In this document: positions 27,182 through 35,825 of the stretch, piece by piece
How positions within the stretch are numbered: the stretch's first letter is position 1
Layout: each line of letters opens with the position of its first letter
Made by a program: the position numbers and the translations under genes
Origin: Anaerotignum neopropionicum
GTDB lineage: Bacteria; Bacillota; Clostridia; Lachnospirales; Anaerotignaceae
Length of the DNA: 64,000 nucleotides
Direction: 5' to 3'
NCBI RefSeq assembly: GCF_001571775.1
Contig: NZ_LRVM01000011.1
Coordinates: forward strand, 1 to 64,000
Notes under the pieces: model-generated
What the model was told of the DNA's origin: nothing
The model's input: the letters and a program-made list of their open reading frames with translations, nothing else
The model's database searches: none

Positions 27182-27655
27182 TTATTTTTTCTTATTCTCT
27201 TTTCCCGAAATATCCCCAATATCAACACGGCATACGCCTGTAATTTTAAGCCTTGGCATAATATAAGCCAGATGATCTTCAAGCATATCAGGGCTATAGC
27301 GTTTACAAATCAGCTGCAATGCTAACAGCTTTTCTTCCTCATCCTCAATGATTTTTGCCGCTCCCTCCACCACGGCGCTTTCGTAACGAACGGTGTAAAG
27401 GTCTTGCTCCACCTCTGCTTTACTCACAAAGCTCATACAAACCTTGGGATTTTCCTTTATATTATCAAGCTTTCGGCCTACCAGGGCACAATGAAAATAA
27501 ATGCTGTTTTCATATAAAACATGACTTACCTGAACGGCATAGGGATCCCCATCCAAACTCGCTGTACTCAGCGTTGCATACTCGCTTTTCTCAATAATTT
27601 CTCTTGCTTTTTCCTCTGAAACCATTCTATCCTTGCGGCGCATTTCCTTTTTCAT
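27182..27655 (-). CDS. NimA-like FMN-binding split barrel protein
   Basis: The 157-residue protein is of the pyridoxamine 5'-phosphate oxidase-like type, close to NimA. It has MRRKDRMVSEEKAREIIEK at the start, YATLSTASLDGDPYAVQVSHV (residues 27-47) and YFHCALVGRKLDNIKENPKV, the usual FMN-contact blocks. Nim relatives in anaerobes reduce 5-nitroimidazoles, but most members have unknown physiological substrates; no resistance role is claimed. The start at 27655 follows CAGGAGGGG. It is a single gene. Confidence 0.85.
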   Translation of the reverse strand: MKKEMRRKDRMVSEEKAREIIEKSEYATLSTASLDGDPYAVQVSHVLYENSIYFHCALVGRKLDNIKENPKVCMSFVSKAEVEQDLYTVRYESAVVEGAAKIIEDEEEKLLALQLICKRYSPDMLEDHLAYIMPRLKITGVCRVDIGDISGKENKKK

Positions 27656-27764
27656 AAAACCCCTCCTGAATTTACCATAGTTTAACATACTATTTTTGAA
27701 AAGAAAACTGATTTTTTTCCTATATTTTGCACAAAATTACAATGCACCTTATTGAAAACCAATG

Positions 27765-27793
27765 TTGACAATACCTTATAAATGGAATAAACT
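27765..27793 (+). promoter_or_regulatory. Promoter of copA
   Basis: TTGACA (27765-27770) and TAAACT (27788-27793) are 17 bp apart. Confidence 0.7.
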
Positions 27794-27798
27794 TTTTA

Positions 27799-27818
27799 TA
27801 GTTAATTTTTACTAACTA
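27799..27818. promoter_or_regulatory. Palindromic operator of copA
   Basis: TAGTTAA-N6-CTAACTA directly after the -10 box; the same palindrome and position as at the feoA remnant (21803-21822). It is not the CopY-type TACANNTGTA box. Confidence 0.6.
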
Positions 27819-27833
27819 CTTGGGGGTGAAAGA

Positions 27834-30353
27834 ATGAAAGAAAAATTTAACATCACAGGAATGTCTTGTTCTGCCTGCTCCGCCCATGTGGAAAAAAGCG
27901 TAGGGAAACTGGTAGGCGTACAGACTGTTAATGTAAACCTTTTACAAAACTCTATGACGGTCACATTTGAACCTGATGTTATAGACAATAACGACATTAT
28001 TCAAGCAGTCAAAAACAGTGGTTATGGCGCCTCTCCTGTGGGCGAAAAAGCAGATGTGCCGGCAGCTAAAAGTATTGCTGCGGATGAAATGAAGCATATG
28101 AAATTTAGGCTCATTTCCTCCTTCTGCTTTTTAATTCCCCTGTTTTATATTTCCATGGGGCATATGCTGGGTGCGCCTTTACCGGAAATCCTCTTAGGTG
28201 AAGAAAATACCCTGATTTTTGCATTGGTGCAATTATTTTTAACCCTTCCCGTTTTGGAGATTAATAAAAAGTACTTTTCTGTTGGGTTTCAAGCCCTTTG
28301 GAATCGCTCGCCAAATATGGATTCTCTCATTGCCATTGGCGCTGCGGCGTCAGTTATTTACGGTGTTTTTGCTATTTTTTCCATGGCTTTTTACATGGGC
28401 CGCGGGAATCTTATGCAGGCGCATCATTACAGCATGGAGCTGTATTTTGAATCCGCCGCAATGATACTTACCTTAATTACCGTAGGGAAATATATGGAAA
28501 CACGCTCCAAGGGGAAAACCTCTGAGGCCATCAGCAAACTCATGAATCTTGCGCCGAAAATGGCAATGGTCTTAAAAAACGGGGTGGAAACAGAAATTCC
28601 CATTGATGAGGTTCGAGAAGGCGATGTCCTTGTGGTACGCCCGGGACACAGCATTCCTGTGGATGGAACCTTAATCGAAGGCTTTTGCGCTGTTGATGAA
28701 AGCGCCATTACCGGCGAAAGCATCCCCGCTGAAAAGCAAGTGGGAGATTCCGTTATTGGGGCAACGATAAACAAAAGCGGATATTTTAAAATGACGGCCA
28801 CCCGTGTTGGCAAGGATACCACTCTTGCACAAATCATTACCCTTGTGGAAGAAGCGGGTGCTTCGAAAGCTCCCATTGCAAAGCTGGCGGATCAAGTAAG
28901 CGGCATTTTTGTACCCATCGTAATCAGCATTGCGTTGGTAGCTGCAATTGTATGGCTCATTGCAGGGCAAACCTTTGCCTTTGCTTTATCCATCGGCATT
29001 GCTGTCTTGGTCATCTCCTGCCCCTGCGCTTTGGGCTTGGCAACACCCACGGCAATTATGGTTGGAACAGGAAAGGGTGCGGAAAACGGTATTTTAATAA
29101 AATCCGCCGAAAGCCTGGAGATTGCCCATCGATTGGACACTGTGGTATTGGATAAAACAGGCACTTTAACAGAGGGAAAGCCTACGGTAACCGATATTTT
29201 TCCTGCAAAAAGCATTTTAAAAAATCCATTTCTACGCTTGGTATCCTCTTTGGAGGCACTTTCTGAGCACCCCTTAGGAGAGGCTGTGGTAGAATATGCT
29301 AAAAAACAGGAAATCAGTTTTTTTGAAGCAAAAAATTTGATTGCAACACCGGGCCAAGGAATTGAAGCCGAAATTGATGGTACTATCATCTGCGGTGGAA
29401 ATTTGAAAATGATGAAAGAAAAGAAAATTGACATAGGCGATTATTTGCAAAAAGGAGAGGCCCTTGCAAATGAAGGAAAAACACCTTTATATTTTGCAAA
29501 AAACGGTAAATTTTTAGGCATGTTAGCATTGGCAGATACTTTAAAGGAAAGCAGTAAGGACGCCGTGGATGCCTTTCATCAAATGGGCATTGATGTAGTC
29601 ATGCTTACAGGAGACAACCAGCGTACCGCCAATGCCATTGCCAAAAAACTGGGCATTCGTGCCATTGCCGATGTTTTGCCCCAGGATAAGGAGCAAGAGA
29701 TTCGCCGTTTGCAGGAATCAGGGAAAAAAGTGGCTATGATAGGGGATGGAATCAATGACGCCCCAGCCCTTACCCGAGCCGACGTAGGAATTGCCATTGG
29801 TGCCGGAACGGACGTTGCCATAGAATCCGCCGATATTGTCCTAATAAAAAGCGATCTTTTGGATGCCGTTGCCGCAGTGGAGCTAAGCCACGCAACCATA
29901 CGAAACATCAAGCAGAACCTATTTTGGGCTTTCTTTTATAATACGCTGGGGATTCCCTTGGCAGCAGGTGTGCTTTATCCAGTCTTTGGATTAAAGCTTA
30001 ATCCGATGTTTGCAGCTGCTGCCATGAGCTTTAGCTCCGTTTTCGTTGTAAGTAATGCTTTACGGCTAAAATTATTTCGTCCCAAAAAGCATACTGCAAA
30101 TTCCAATGAAACACAATTAAATCAAATACAAGTGGAGGAAACAAGTATGAAAAAAATATTAAAAATTGATGGTATGTCCTGCGGACATTGCACAGCACGG
30201 GTTGAAAAAGCCTTAAATAGCATTGATGGTGTCACTGCCCAGGTTAGCTTGGAGGGTAAAAGTGCTACCGTAAATCTTACAAAGGACATTGACGATGAAA
30301 CATTGATTTCCACCGTTACCGATGCCGGGTATGAAGTAGTGGATATTCTATAA
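27834..30353 (+). CDS. copA: Copper-exporting P-type ATPase with fused CopZ-like C-terminal domain
   Basis: The 839-residue P1B-type ATPase exports Cu(I) across the membrane. It has an N-terminal heavy-metal domain with GMSCSAC (Cys 12 and 15), membrane helices, TGES, the CPC metal channel motif near residue 396, the phosphorylation site DKTGTLTEG near residue 440, and GDGINDAPAL. Instead of ending after the last helices and RLKLFRPKK, it continues through a short linker into a second heavy-metal domain (residues 772-839, GMSCGHC). The last domain alone looks like the chaperone CopZ. The gene is under a promoter and operator shared in form with the feoA remnant; GGGGGTGAAAGA precedes the start. 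Confidence 0.96.
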   Translation: MKEKFNITGMSCSACSAHVEKSVGKLVGVQTVNVNLLQNSMTVTFEPDVIDNNDIIQAVKNSGYGASPVGEKADVPAAKSIAADEMKHMKFRLISSFCFLIPLFYISMGHMLGAPLPEILLGEENTLIFALVQLFLTLPVLEINKKYFSVGFQALWNRSPNMDSLIAIGAAASVIYGVFAIFSMAFYMGRGNLMQAHHYSMELYFESAAMILTLITVGKYMETRSKGKTSEAISKLMNLAPKMAMVLKNGVETEIPIDEVREGDVLVVRPGHSIPVDGTLIEGFCAVDESAITGESIPAEKQVGDSVIGATINKSGYFKMTATRVGKDTTLAQIITLVEEAGASKAPIAKLADQVSGIFVPIVISIALVAAIVWLIAGQTFAFALSIGIAVLVISCPCALGLATPTAIMVGTGKGAENGILIKSAESLEIAHRLDTVVLDKTGTLTEGKPTVTDIFPAKSILKNPFLRLVSSLEALSEHPLGEAVVEYAKKQEISFFEAKNLIATPGQGIEAEIDGTIICGGNLKMMKEKKIDIGDYLQKGEALANEGKTPLYFAKNGKFLGMLALADTLKESSKDAVDAFHQMGIDVVMLTGDNQRTANAIAKKLGIRAIADVLPQDKEQEIRRLQESGKKVAMIGDGINDAPALTRADVGIAIGAGTDVAIESADIVLIKSDLLDAVAAVELSHATIRNIKQNLFWAFFYNTLGIPLAAGVLYPVFGLKLNPMFAAAAMSFSSVFVVSNALRLKLFRPKKHTANSNETQLNQIQVEETSMKKILKIDGMSCGHCTARVEKALNSIDGVTAQVSLEGKSATVNLTKDIDDETLISTVTDAGYEVVDIL
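30147..30353 (+). CDS. Possible internal start: CopZ-like copper chaperone
   Basis: Inside the copA frame, the ATG at 30147 follows TGGAGGAAACAAG, a good ribosome binding site seven bases away. Translation from here would give a 68-residue protein MKKILKIDGMSCGHCTARVE, a complete CopZ-type chaperone. Both products could be made from one mRNA, the full-length ATPase and free chaperone. This is inferred from sequence only. Confidence 0.5.
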   Translation: MKKILKIDGMSCGHCTARVEKALNSIDGVTAQVSLEGKSATVNLTKDIDDETLISTVTDAGYEVVDIL

Positions 30354-30387
30354 CCATTTGAAAAAAGCCCATAATACAATATGGGCT

Positions 30388-30565
30388 CAGCCTGAAAACA
30401 AAGTCAAAGTTGAAGTCTTGAGGGCTTTGCCCTCAAACACCCACAAGGGTTTCATCCTTGACCCGTTACAAACCGCATGAACATGAGGTTTGTATAAAAG
30501 TTTTTGCCCTTGCTTTTTCAAAAGCAAGCAGGCATTTTCATCACTTATGCTACGCAAAAGCCCAT
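30388..30565 (-). repeat. Dispersed modular repeat after copA
   Basis: Order: CAGCCTGAAAACAAAGTC end, GAGGGCTTTGCCCTC hairpin, variable hairpin AAACCGCAT/ATGAGGTTT, GCTTTTTCAAAAGC, and a shortened trace of the third hairpin (ACTTATGCTACGCAAAAG). The 60-bp unit is truncated. Confidence 0.8.
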
Positions 30566-30583
30566 AATATAATATGGGCTTTT

Positions 30584-31552
30584 TTATTGATTCTGTTTCC
30601 TTAAATATCCCTGCAACAAACCTTCCATTTCTTCTCTGCTTTCGGTATAATTCAGCTTCCCCCTCAATTCAGCAGATCCCGGCAACCCCTTCATATACCA
30701 AGACATATGCTTACGCATTTCTCTGATGCCGATGTATTCGCCTTTATATGCAATCAACATTTTTGCATGGCGCAAGGCTTTTTCAACCCTTTCCCCCGCT
30801 GTAGGCTCAGGTAGAATCTCTCCTGATTTCAGATAGTGCAATATCCTTTGAAATATCCACGGATTTCCTTGGGCACCCCGTCCCACCATAATGGCATCAC
30901 AGCCTGTATGCTCAAACAAATTTTTGGCATCCTGAGGCGTAAACACATCTCCATTTCCAATAACAGGGATACTTACGGCCTCCTTTACCTGGCGAATAAT
31001 GTCCCAATCCGCCTTGCCACTATAATATTGCTCTCTCGTTCTACCGTGCACCGCCACCGCAGCAGCGCCATTTGCCTCGGCAATTTTCGCAATTTCAGGG
31101 GCATTAATATGCATATCATCAAAGCCCTTGCGGAATTTTATAGTCACAGGCTTATTTTGTGCCTCAACCAATGCCTTTACAATCTCTCCCACACGAAAAG
31201 GTTCCTTCGTCAAAGCACTTCCCTCTCCGTTTTTCACAATTTTCGGTGCAGGACAGCCCATGTTCACATCAAGAATATCAAAGGGGTATCCCTCAATTTT
31301 CCGCCCCATTTCCCCTAAAATTTGAGGATCTGAGCCAAAAAGCTGTATGGCTGTGGGGCGTTCTGCCTCCTCAACCATCAACAGCTCCGTTGTATTTTTA
31401 TTGTCATATAAAATCCCCTTAGCACTCACCATTTCCGAATAAACCAAACCGCAGCCCATTTCCTTACACAATAATCGAAACGGCAAATCCGTTACTCCAG
31501 CCATAGGTGCCAAAAACACATTATTTTCAATTTCAACCGTTCCAATTCGCAT
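30584..31552 (-). CDS. dusB: tRNA-dihydrouridine synthase
   Basis: The 322-residue FMN enzyme reduces uridines in the D-loop of tRNAs. It shows [10 protein letters not shown] (residues 17-26), the [20 protein letters not shown] block with the catalytic Cys (near residue 100), [18 protein letters not shown] and [11 protein letters not shown], all typical of DusB. GAGGTG precedes the ATG. It lies downstream of the coaX pair, an arrangement also known in other Firmicutes where birA, coaX and dusB neighbour each other, but a modular repeat separates it from coaX. Confidence 0.95.
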   Translation of the reverse strand: MRIGTVEIENNVFLAPMAGVTDLPFRLLCKEMGCGLVYSEMVSAKGILYDNKNTTELLMVEEAERPTAIQLFGSDPQILGEMGRKIEGYPFDILDVNMGCPAPKIVKNGEGSALTKEPFRVGEIVKALVEAQNKPVTIKFRKGFDDMHINAPEIAKIAEANGAAAVAVHGRTREQYYSGKADWDIIRQVKEAVSIPVIGNGDVFTPQDAKNLFEHTGCDAIMVGRGAQGNPWIFQRILHYLKSGEILPEPTAGERVEKALRHAKMLIAYKGEYIGIREMRKHMSWYMKGLPGSAELRGKLNYTESREEMEGLLQGYLRKQNQ

Positions 31553-31634
31553 GATAACACCTCATATCTTTCTTTGGTTTTTTATCATACCAAACATTTT
31601 TATTCTTTGCAAGAAAAAAAGGACAAGCGTCCTT

Positions 31635-31936
31635 TTCGACTGAAGACAAACCTTGGGCGCCGCCCTCTCACTGCCCAAGATAGGACAGACGGCGGAGCCG
31701 GCTTTTGCGTAGCAAAAGTGATGACCACCTGCTTGCTTTTTGAAAAAAGCAAGACCAAAAACTTTTATTGAAACCGCATAGCTATGCGGTTTCTAAAGGG
31801 TCAAGGTGCAATGGCAAAGAAGTGTCATCTGTCCAAAGGACAGCTTTGCGCAGCAAAGTGCTAAGGTGAAACCCTTGTGGGTGCTTGAGGGCAAAGCCCT
31901 CATGGTTTTGACTTTGTCTACGTTCTGAAAAAGGAC
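31635..31936 (+). repeat. Dispersed modular repeat, longest copy
   Basis: It starts with CTGAAGACAAAC and ends with GTTTTGACTTTGTCTACG, imperfect terminal inverted repeats. Inside are one 60-bp three-hairpin unit (second stem CGGC-GGA-GCCG), TTGCTTTTTGAAAAAAGCAAG, AAACCGCAT/ATGCGGTTT and an extra insert of about 80 bp holding GTCC/GGAC and TTTGCG/CGCAAA hairpins. It separates dusB from coaX. Confidence 0.85.
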
Positions 31937-31950
31937 AACCGTCCTTTTCC

Positions 31951-32718
31951 TCATCTATTTTTATGATATAAAATTCTCAAGCCCTTTAGCGTTAACACAG
32001 GGTCCAAAATATCAAATATCTGCTTATCCGGATCAATTACCCTTGCTAAGCCCCCCGTTGCAACAACCTTCAATTCGGAAAAGCCAAGCTGCTCCTTCAA
32101 TTGCTTAATGATGTACTTGGTTTGCCCGATATGTCCAATGACCAAACCCGCCTGAATACTACCTACCGTATTTTTCACAATAATGGATTTTGGCTTTTTA
32201 ATCTCAATCTTGGGAAGCTGTGCTGCTCTTTGATACAAGGCTTCTGCACAAATGGAAATACCAGGTGTAATTAAACCCGTAATAAACTCGGATTTTTCGT
32301 TAATGACATCAAAGGTATTGGCTGTACCATAATCAATGACCACTGCCGGGCCACCATAAATCTCATTGACAGCAACCATATTGACAATGCGATCCGCCCC
32401 AACTGCCTTTGGGTTGTCCCGCTTGATGACGATGCCCGTTTTCATCCCAGCACTCACAATCATAGGTTCAATGTTGAAGTATTTCCGAATCCCCTGGGTC
32501 AGGGAATACATAATATCGGGAACAACAGAGGAAATAATCACAGCTTCAATTCGCTTTACATCAAAGCCTGCCGCTTCGAAAAGATTATACAAAAAAATCC
32601 CTGTTTCATCTGCCGTTTTATTGCTTCCGGTGGCCATACGCCAGCACTTCACCAGCTTTTCTTTGTGATATACACCCAAAACATAATTTGTATTCCCAAC
32701 GTCTATTACAAGAAGCAT
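31951..32718 (-). CDS. coaX: Type III pantothenate kinase
   Basis: The 255-residue ASKHA-fold kinase phosphorylates pantothenate, the first step of CoA synthesis. Canonical motifs are intact: DVGNTNYVLG (phosphate loop 1, residues 6-15), GADRIVN (about residue 107) and DYGTANTFDV (phosphate loop 2, about residue 128). Length is typical for homodimeric CoaX. It overlaps the upstream paralogue by 13 bp, so the two are translated from one message. The preceding gene is a degenerate-looking copy of the same family, and a pantothenate-type ECF subunit is two genes up. Confidence 0.95.
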   Translation of the reverse strand: MLLVIDVGNTNYVLGVYHKEKLVKCWRMATGSNKTADETGIFLYNLFEAAGFDVKRIEAVIISSVVPDIMYSLTQGIRKYFNIEPMIVSAGMKTGIVIKRDNPKAVGADRIVNMVAVNEIYGGPAVVIDYGTANTFDVINEKSEFITGLITPGISICAEALYQRAAQLPKIEIKKPKSIIVKNTVGSIQAGLVIGHIGQTKYIIKQLKEQLGFSELKVVATGGLARVIDPDKQIFDILDPVLTLKGLRILYHKNR

Positions 32719-33506
32719 TTGCTTTCCCCCTGTCGCCTGTTCTTATTCTTGTTGTATATGAGCCGCAACCCATGCAATGCAAGAACAGGGTCATAAACAT
32801 CAAATATTTCTTCCTTCTCATCTATAATTTTGGCAAGGCCTCCTGTAGCAATTACCTTTATATTAGGAAAGCCAAATTCTTCTCGGATGCATTTAATCAT
32901 ATAAATTGTTTCTCCGATATGACTGACGACAAGACCTGCCTGCATACTTTCAACGGTATTTTTGGTGATTATGCTTTCGGGTGCAACAATTTCAAACTTT
33001 GGCAAATTCGCCGCCTTTTGATATAAAGCCTCTGCGCAAATTTGAAGCCCGGGCGCTGTAATTCCCGTTAAAAATGTCCCATCCTCACTGATTACATCAA
33101 AGGTAGTTGCCGTGCTGTAATCAATCACAATGGCCGGTCCACCATATCTTTCATAAGCCGCAACCAAATTTACAATACGATCCGTTCCCATCTCCTTGGG
33201 ATTTTCCATCCTAAGGTTAATGCCTGTTTTCATTCCTGAACGAACAATCATGGCTTCACGCCTTAAATATTTGCGGATGCCGTTGGTCAGGGAGTACATC
33301 ACATTAGGAACAACGGAAGAAATAATCACCGCTTCAATTTCTATGACCGAAATATTGGCATGCTGAAAAAACCCACGAATTAAGATACCCGTTTCATCGG
33401 AGGTTCGGCTGCTTACCGTAGATAACCTCCAGTTTGCCACAAGCTCTTCTCCGTCAAAAACGCCGATCACTGTGTTGGTATTACTAACATCAATTACTAA
33501 TATCAT
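32706..33506 (-). CDS. Second CoaX paralogue with altered phosphate-loop glycines
   Basis: This 266-residue protein aligns along its length with the next gene but has DVSNTNTVIG in place of DVGNTN, GTDRIVN in place of GADRIVN, and DYSTATTFDV in place of DYGTA. Both invariant glycines of the phosphate loops are serines, so catalysis may be lost or changed. The fold-defining segments, ISSVVPNVMYSLT and MKTGINLR-type substrate lid, are retained. It has a short extra C-terminal tail. AGGAGAGGG precedes the ATG. It might be a regulator, a heterodimer partner or a kinase for another substrate. Confidence 0.85.
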   Translation of the reverse strand: MILVIDVSNTNTVIGVFDGEELVANWRLSTVSSRTSDETGILIRGFFQHANISVIEIEAVIISSVVPNVMYSLTNGIRKYLRREAMIVRSGMKTGINLRMENPKEMGTDRIVNLVAAYERYGGPAIVIDYSTATTFDVISEDGTFLTGITAPGLQICAEALYQKAANLPKFEIVAPESIITKNTVESMQAGLVVSHIGETIYMIKCIREEFGFPNIKVIATGGLAKIIDEKEEIFDVYDPVLALHGLRLIYNKNKNRRQGESKCFL

Positions 33507-33534
33507 GCTTCCCTCTCCTCAAAACCAAACATAA

Positions 33535-33560
33535 AAGGCGCGAGCTAACCCGCGCCTTAC
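33535..33560 (-). terminator. Terminator between the ECF gene and coaX paralogue
   Basis: AAGGCGCG/CGCGCCTT stem followed by TTATGTTT on the minus strand. The coaX paralogue start lies 30 bp downstream, so it may act as attenuator rather than full stop. Confidence 0.65.
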
Positions 33561-33567
33561 GATAGCC

Positions 33568-34212
33568 TTAGTTTGAACGAATCTTTTTATATAATACTTT
33601 TCTAAGTGTTTTGGAAACCACACCGCCCACAATGCATGTTGCCGGCACTTCAAGCAAACCATTCACGCCAACAAAAGCAAGTATAAATGCAAAAACATTT
33701 AAGTTGCCTAGGCTTGTGTTAATGGACTGAATATATTCAGTATTCCAGAAAAACAGCATCAATGCACCCATAAACAATATTGTATTAAATAATGCCCCAA
33801 GAAAACCACCGATAAAAAAGGAAACGGTTTTAGAATGGTCTAATTTTTCGATGCCTTTAAAAACAATTCCTGTAAGCCATCCCATCAAAGCTCTTGTAGG
33901 CACACAAACAAGAAACGTCAAAAAGGGATTAATCCCCAAAAGAACCACTCCAAATTGGCTCATTCCAAAGCACTGATAAAAGCTGGTTAAGCCGAACACT
34001 GTACCTAAAAGCAGACCTGCCCTGGGTCCGATAATCATTGCCCCAATTGCAACGGGAATGGTAATTAAAGAAACCTCTAAGCCCGCCGTTCGCAAAAATC
34101 CCAAAGGGGTAAAGGACATCAGCAAAATGATGGCAATCATCATTCCCGTCGTTGTTAAATCCTTTACAGAAAGCTTTTCCCCACTTTTTACTGCCATAGC
34201 CTGTTCACTCAT
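33568..34212 (-). CDS. ECF transporter S component, pantothenate-type (PanT-like)
   Basis: The 214-residue membrane protein has six hydrophobic segments and the glycine and proline pattern of ECF substrate-binding (S) subunits, with TTTGMMIAIILLMSFTPLG, TIPVAIGAMIIGPRAGLLLG and FGLTSFYQCFG. It would bind a vitamin and use the shared EcfAA'T module, which is not in this window. The substrate is inferred as pantothenate from the adjacent coaX pair and general resemblance to PanT; a related vitamin is possible. Start at 34212 with AAAGGAGT seven bases away; an earlier ATG lies 39 bases upstream. It ends in a hairpin. Confidence 0.78.
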   Translation of the reverse strand: MSEQAMAVKSGEKLSVKDLTTTGMMIAIILLMSFTPLGFLRTAGLEVSLITIPVAIGAMIIGPRAGLLLGTVFGLTSFYQCFGMSQFGVVLLGINPFLTFLVCVPTRALMGWLTGIVFKGIEKLDHSKTVSFFIGGFLGALFNTILFMGALMLFFWNTEYIQSINTSLGNLNVFAFILAFVGVNGLLEVPATCIVGGVVSKTLRKVLYKKIRSN

Positions 34213-34454
34213 TGTAATGACTCCTTTCATTCTCACTCCTATGCTCCGCATGGCGGAAGATATAAGATTACTAGGTTTTATTTGGGTTCACATTCTAATC
34301 ATTTGAAGTATATCTGGTTGTTCATCACCATAACATCTTTCCCTGATATTTCTTAGAAAACTCACCTTGAACCATTATAACAGCTAATGAAATAATTACA
34401 ATATATTTTTAGGATTTTTGTTAATTTTTGTACAATGTTTCACCATTTTTCGAC

Positions 34455-34802
34455 TCATTCCAAAAGCTGATCCTTTAATTTTTCTCCTTCATCTGTAAAA
34501 TAGATGGTGAACCATGCCGATAAAGATGCAAGGAGCTGTTTTTGGGTACGAAAAATCTCCTTTACCTCCAACTCCGCCCCGATCTCATCAAAATCAAAAT
34601 CATCTTCACGCTTCACCGTTTCAAAATATATTTCACCATTTTCCCGAAAACCCATAAGGAAAGTGCAAGTCAGCTTTTGCGCCGTTGTAACGCAAATAAT
34701 TCGGATTTCCTCCTGAATTCCTTCGGGAAGTTTCTGAAACATGGGCTCCAAATAATATTTTTGTTTCTCGTAGCTTGCCGCCGCCAAAATAAAGTTACTC
34801 AC
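34455..34802 (-). CDS. Small uncharacterised protein (DUF6145-like)
   Basis: The 115-residue soluble protein begins with GTG at 34802 after GAGGAGGGAAACAAG and overlaps the birA stop by eight bases. It reads MSNFILAAASYEKQKYYLEP and includes IQEEIRIICVTTAQKLTCTF, FRENGEIYFETVKREDDFDF. I recall a conserved unknown family of this kind in Clostridia next to birA, but have no function to offer. The overlap shows translational coupling with biotin ligase. Confidence 0.75.
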   Translation of the reverse strand: MSNFILAAASYEKQKYYLEPMFQKLPEGIQEEIRIICVTTAQKLTCTFLMGFRENGEIYFETVKREDDFDFDEIGAELEVKEIFRTQKQLLASLSAWFTIYFTDEGEKLKDQLLE

Positions 34803-35775
34803 CTTGTTTCCCTCCTCTTATAGAAACCTCTCCCGAAAAGACAACCTCTTGTTTTCCATTATCCTTTCTAATTACAACCAATTCGCCCTCGGGTGTAATA
34901 TCCACCGCTTGGGCAAAAAAGGTTTCCTTACCCAAAACCTTAACCTCTTGGTTGATGGTGCTGCACTTTTCCTTATACCTAAAAAGAAATGGCGCAAAGC
35001 TGGAATGGGAAGCAATAAATTCTTCATACAAACTTTCAAAATTCACTAAAACCCTTTGCAAAATGTTTTTTCTGGAAAAAGTTCTTCCACTTTCCAAATA
35101 AAGAGAGGTAGCGATATCCCCTAGTCCCTCCGGGAACTCGGTGGTGTTCACATTGATGCCAATGCCAACAATTACAAAATGTGTCTGCTGCATTTCGCAA
35201 TCCATCTCCGTTAGGATTCCAACCAGCTTCTTTTCATTTAACAATATGTCGTTAGGCCACTTAATTTTAGGAGAAAGCCCTGTTTCCGCCTCCAATGCCT
35301 GGCATACGGCAAGTCCTGCTAAAAGGGTAAGTACCGATGCCTCAGAAGGAAAGATATTGGGCCGCAGCAAAATACTCATCCAAATACCGGAACCGGCAGG
35401 TGCTTCCCAGTGACGCCCACGCCTACCCCGCCCGGCGGTCATTCGCTCGGCAACGGCAATGGTTCCCTCGTCTCCCCCATCCAGGGCAATCTCACGCAAG
35501 CAACCATTGGTGGTGGTCGTTTCCTTATAAAAACAAATGGTTCTTCCCAGTTTTTTTGTTGAAAGCCCTTGGGCAATTTCCTTTTCATTATACATGGTAT
35601 CGTGTAAAATCAATCGATATCCCTTATTTGTAACGGCTTCTATTTCATAACCTTCTTCCCTCAGCTTTTTTATTCCCTTCCAAACAGCAGCCCGACTAAT
35701 ACGCAACTGCTCTCCAATGTCTTGACCGGAAAGGAATCCTTGCTCTCGACGTAAAATTTCTAAAATTCGATACAT
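34795..35775 (-). CDS. birA: Bifunctional biotin-protein ligase / repressor
   Basis: The 326-residue protein has an N-terminal winged helix (residues 5-60, LSGQDIGEQLRISRAAVWKG) and a biotin ligase domain with TAGRGRRGRHWEAP (the biotinyl-AMP loop), KWPNDILLNEKKLVGILTE and a C-terminal SH3-like part. It attaches biotin to carboxylases and may repress biotin genes; no operator was located. GGAGGTTATTT precedes the ATG. A hairpin terminator sits about 15 bp upstream of its ribosome binding site, behind the thioesterase gene. Confidence 0.95.
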   Translation of the reverse strand: MYRILEILRREQGFLSGQDIGEQLRISRAAVWKGIKKLREEGYEIEAVTNKGYRLILHDTMYNEKEIAQGLSTKKLGRTICFYKETTTTNGCLREIALDGGDEGTIAVAERMTAGRGRRGRHWEAPAGSGIWMSILLRPNIFPSEASVLTLLAGLAVCQALEAETGLSPKIKWPNDILLNEKKLVGILTEMDCEMQQTHFVIVGIGINVNTTEFPEGLGDIATSLYLESGRTFSRKNILQRVLVNFESLYEEFIASHSSFAPFLFRYKEKCSTINQEVKVLGKETFFAQAVDITPEGELVVIRKDNGKQEVVFSGEVSIRGGKQGE

Positions 35776-35789
35776 AAATAACCTCCGTC

Positions 35790-35815
35790 AAAAAAAGAGC
35801 GTCTTTGAGACGCTC
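35790..35815 (-). terminator. Terminator just upstream of birA
   Basis: GAGCGTC-TTTGA-GACGCTC (35797-35815) then TTTTTTT on the minus strand, after the thioesterase stop and very close to the birA ribosome binding site. Confidence 0.8.
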
Positions 35816-35825
35816 TCATTCTATC

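Noticed and set aside
27794-27833. CopY or CsoR box at copA
   Set aside because: The palindrome present is TAGTTAA-N6-CTAACTA, not TACANNTGTA or a CsoR-type G-rich repeat.
28892-29434. Long antisense frame inside copA (also one at 28427-28876)
   Set aside because: Shadow of strong codon bias in copA. No ribosome binding site and no family match; copA is intact on the other strand.
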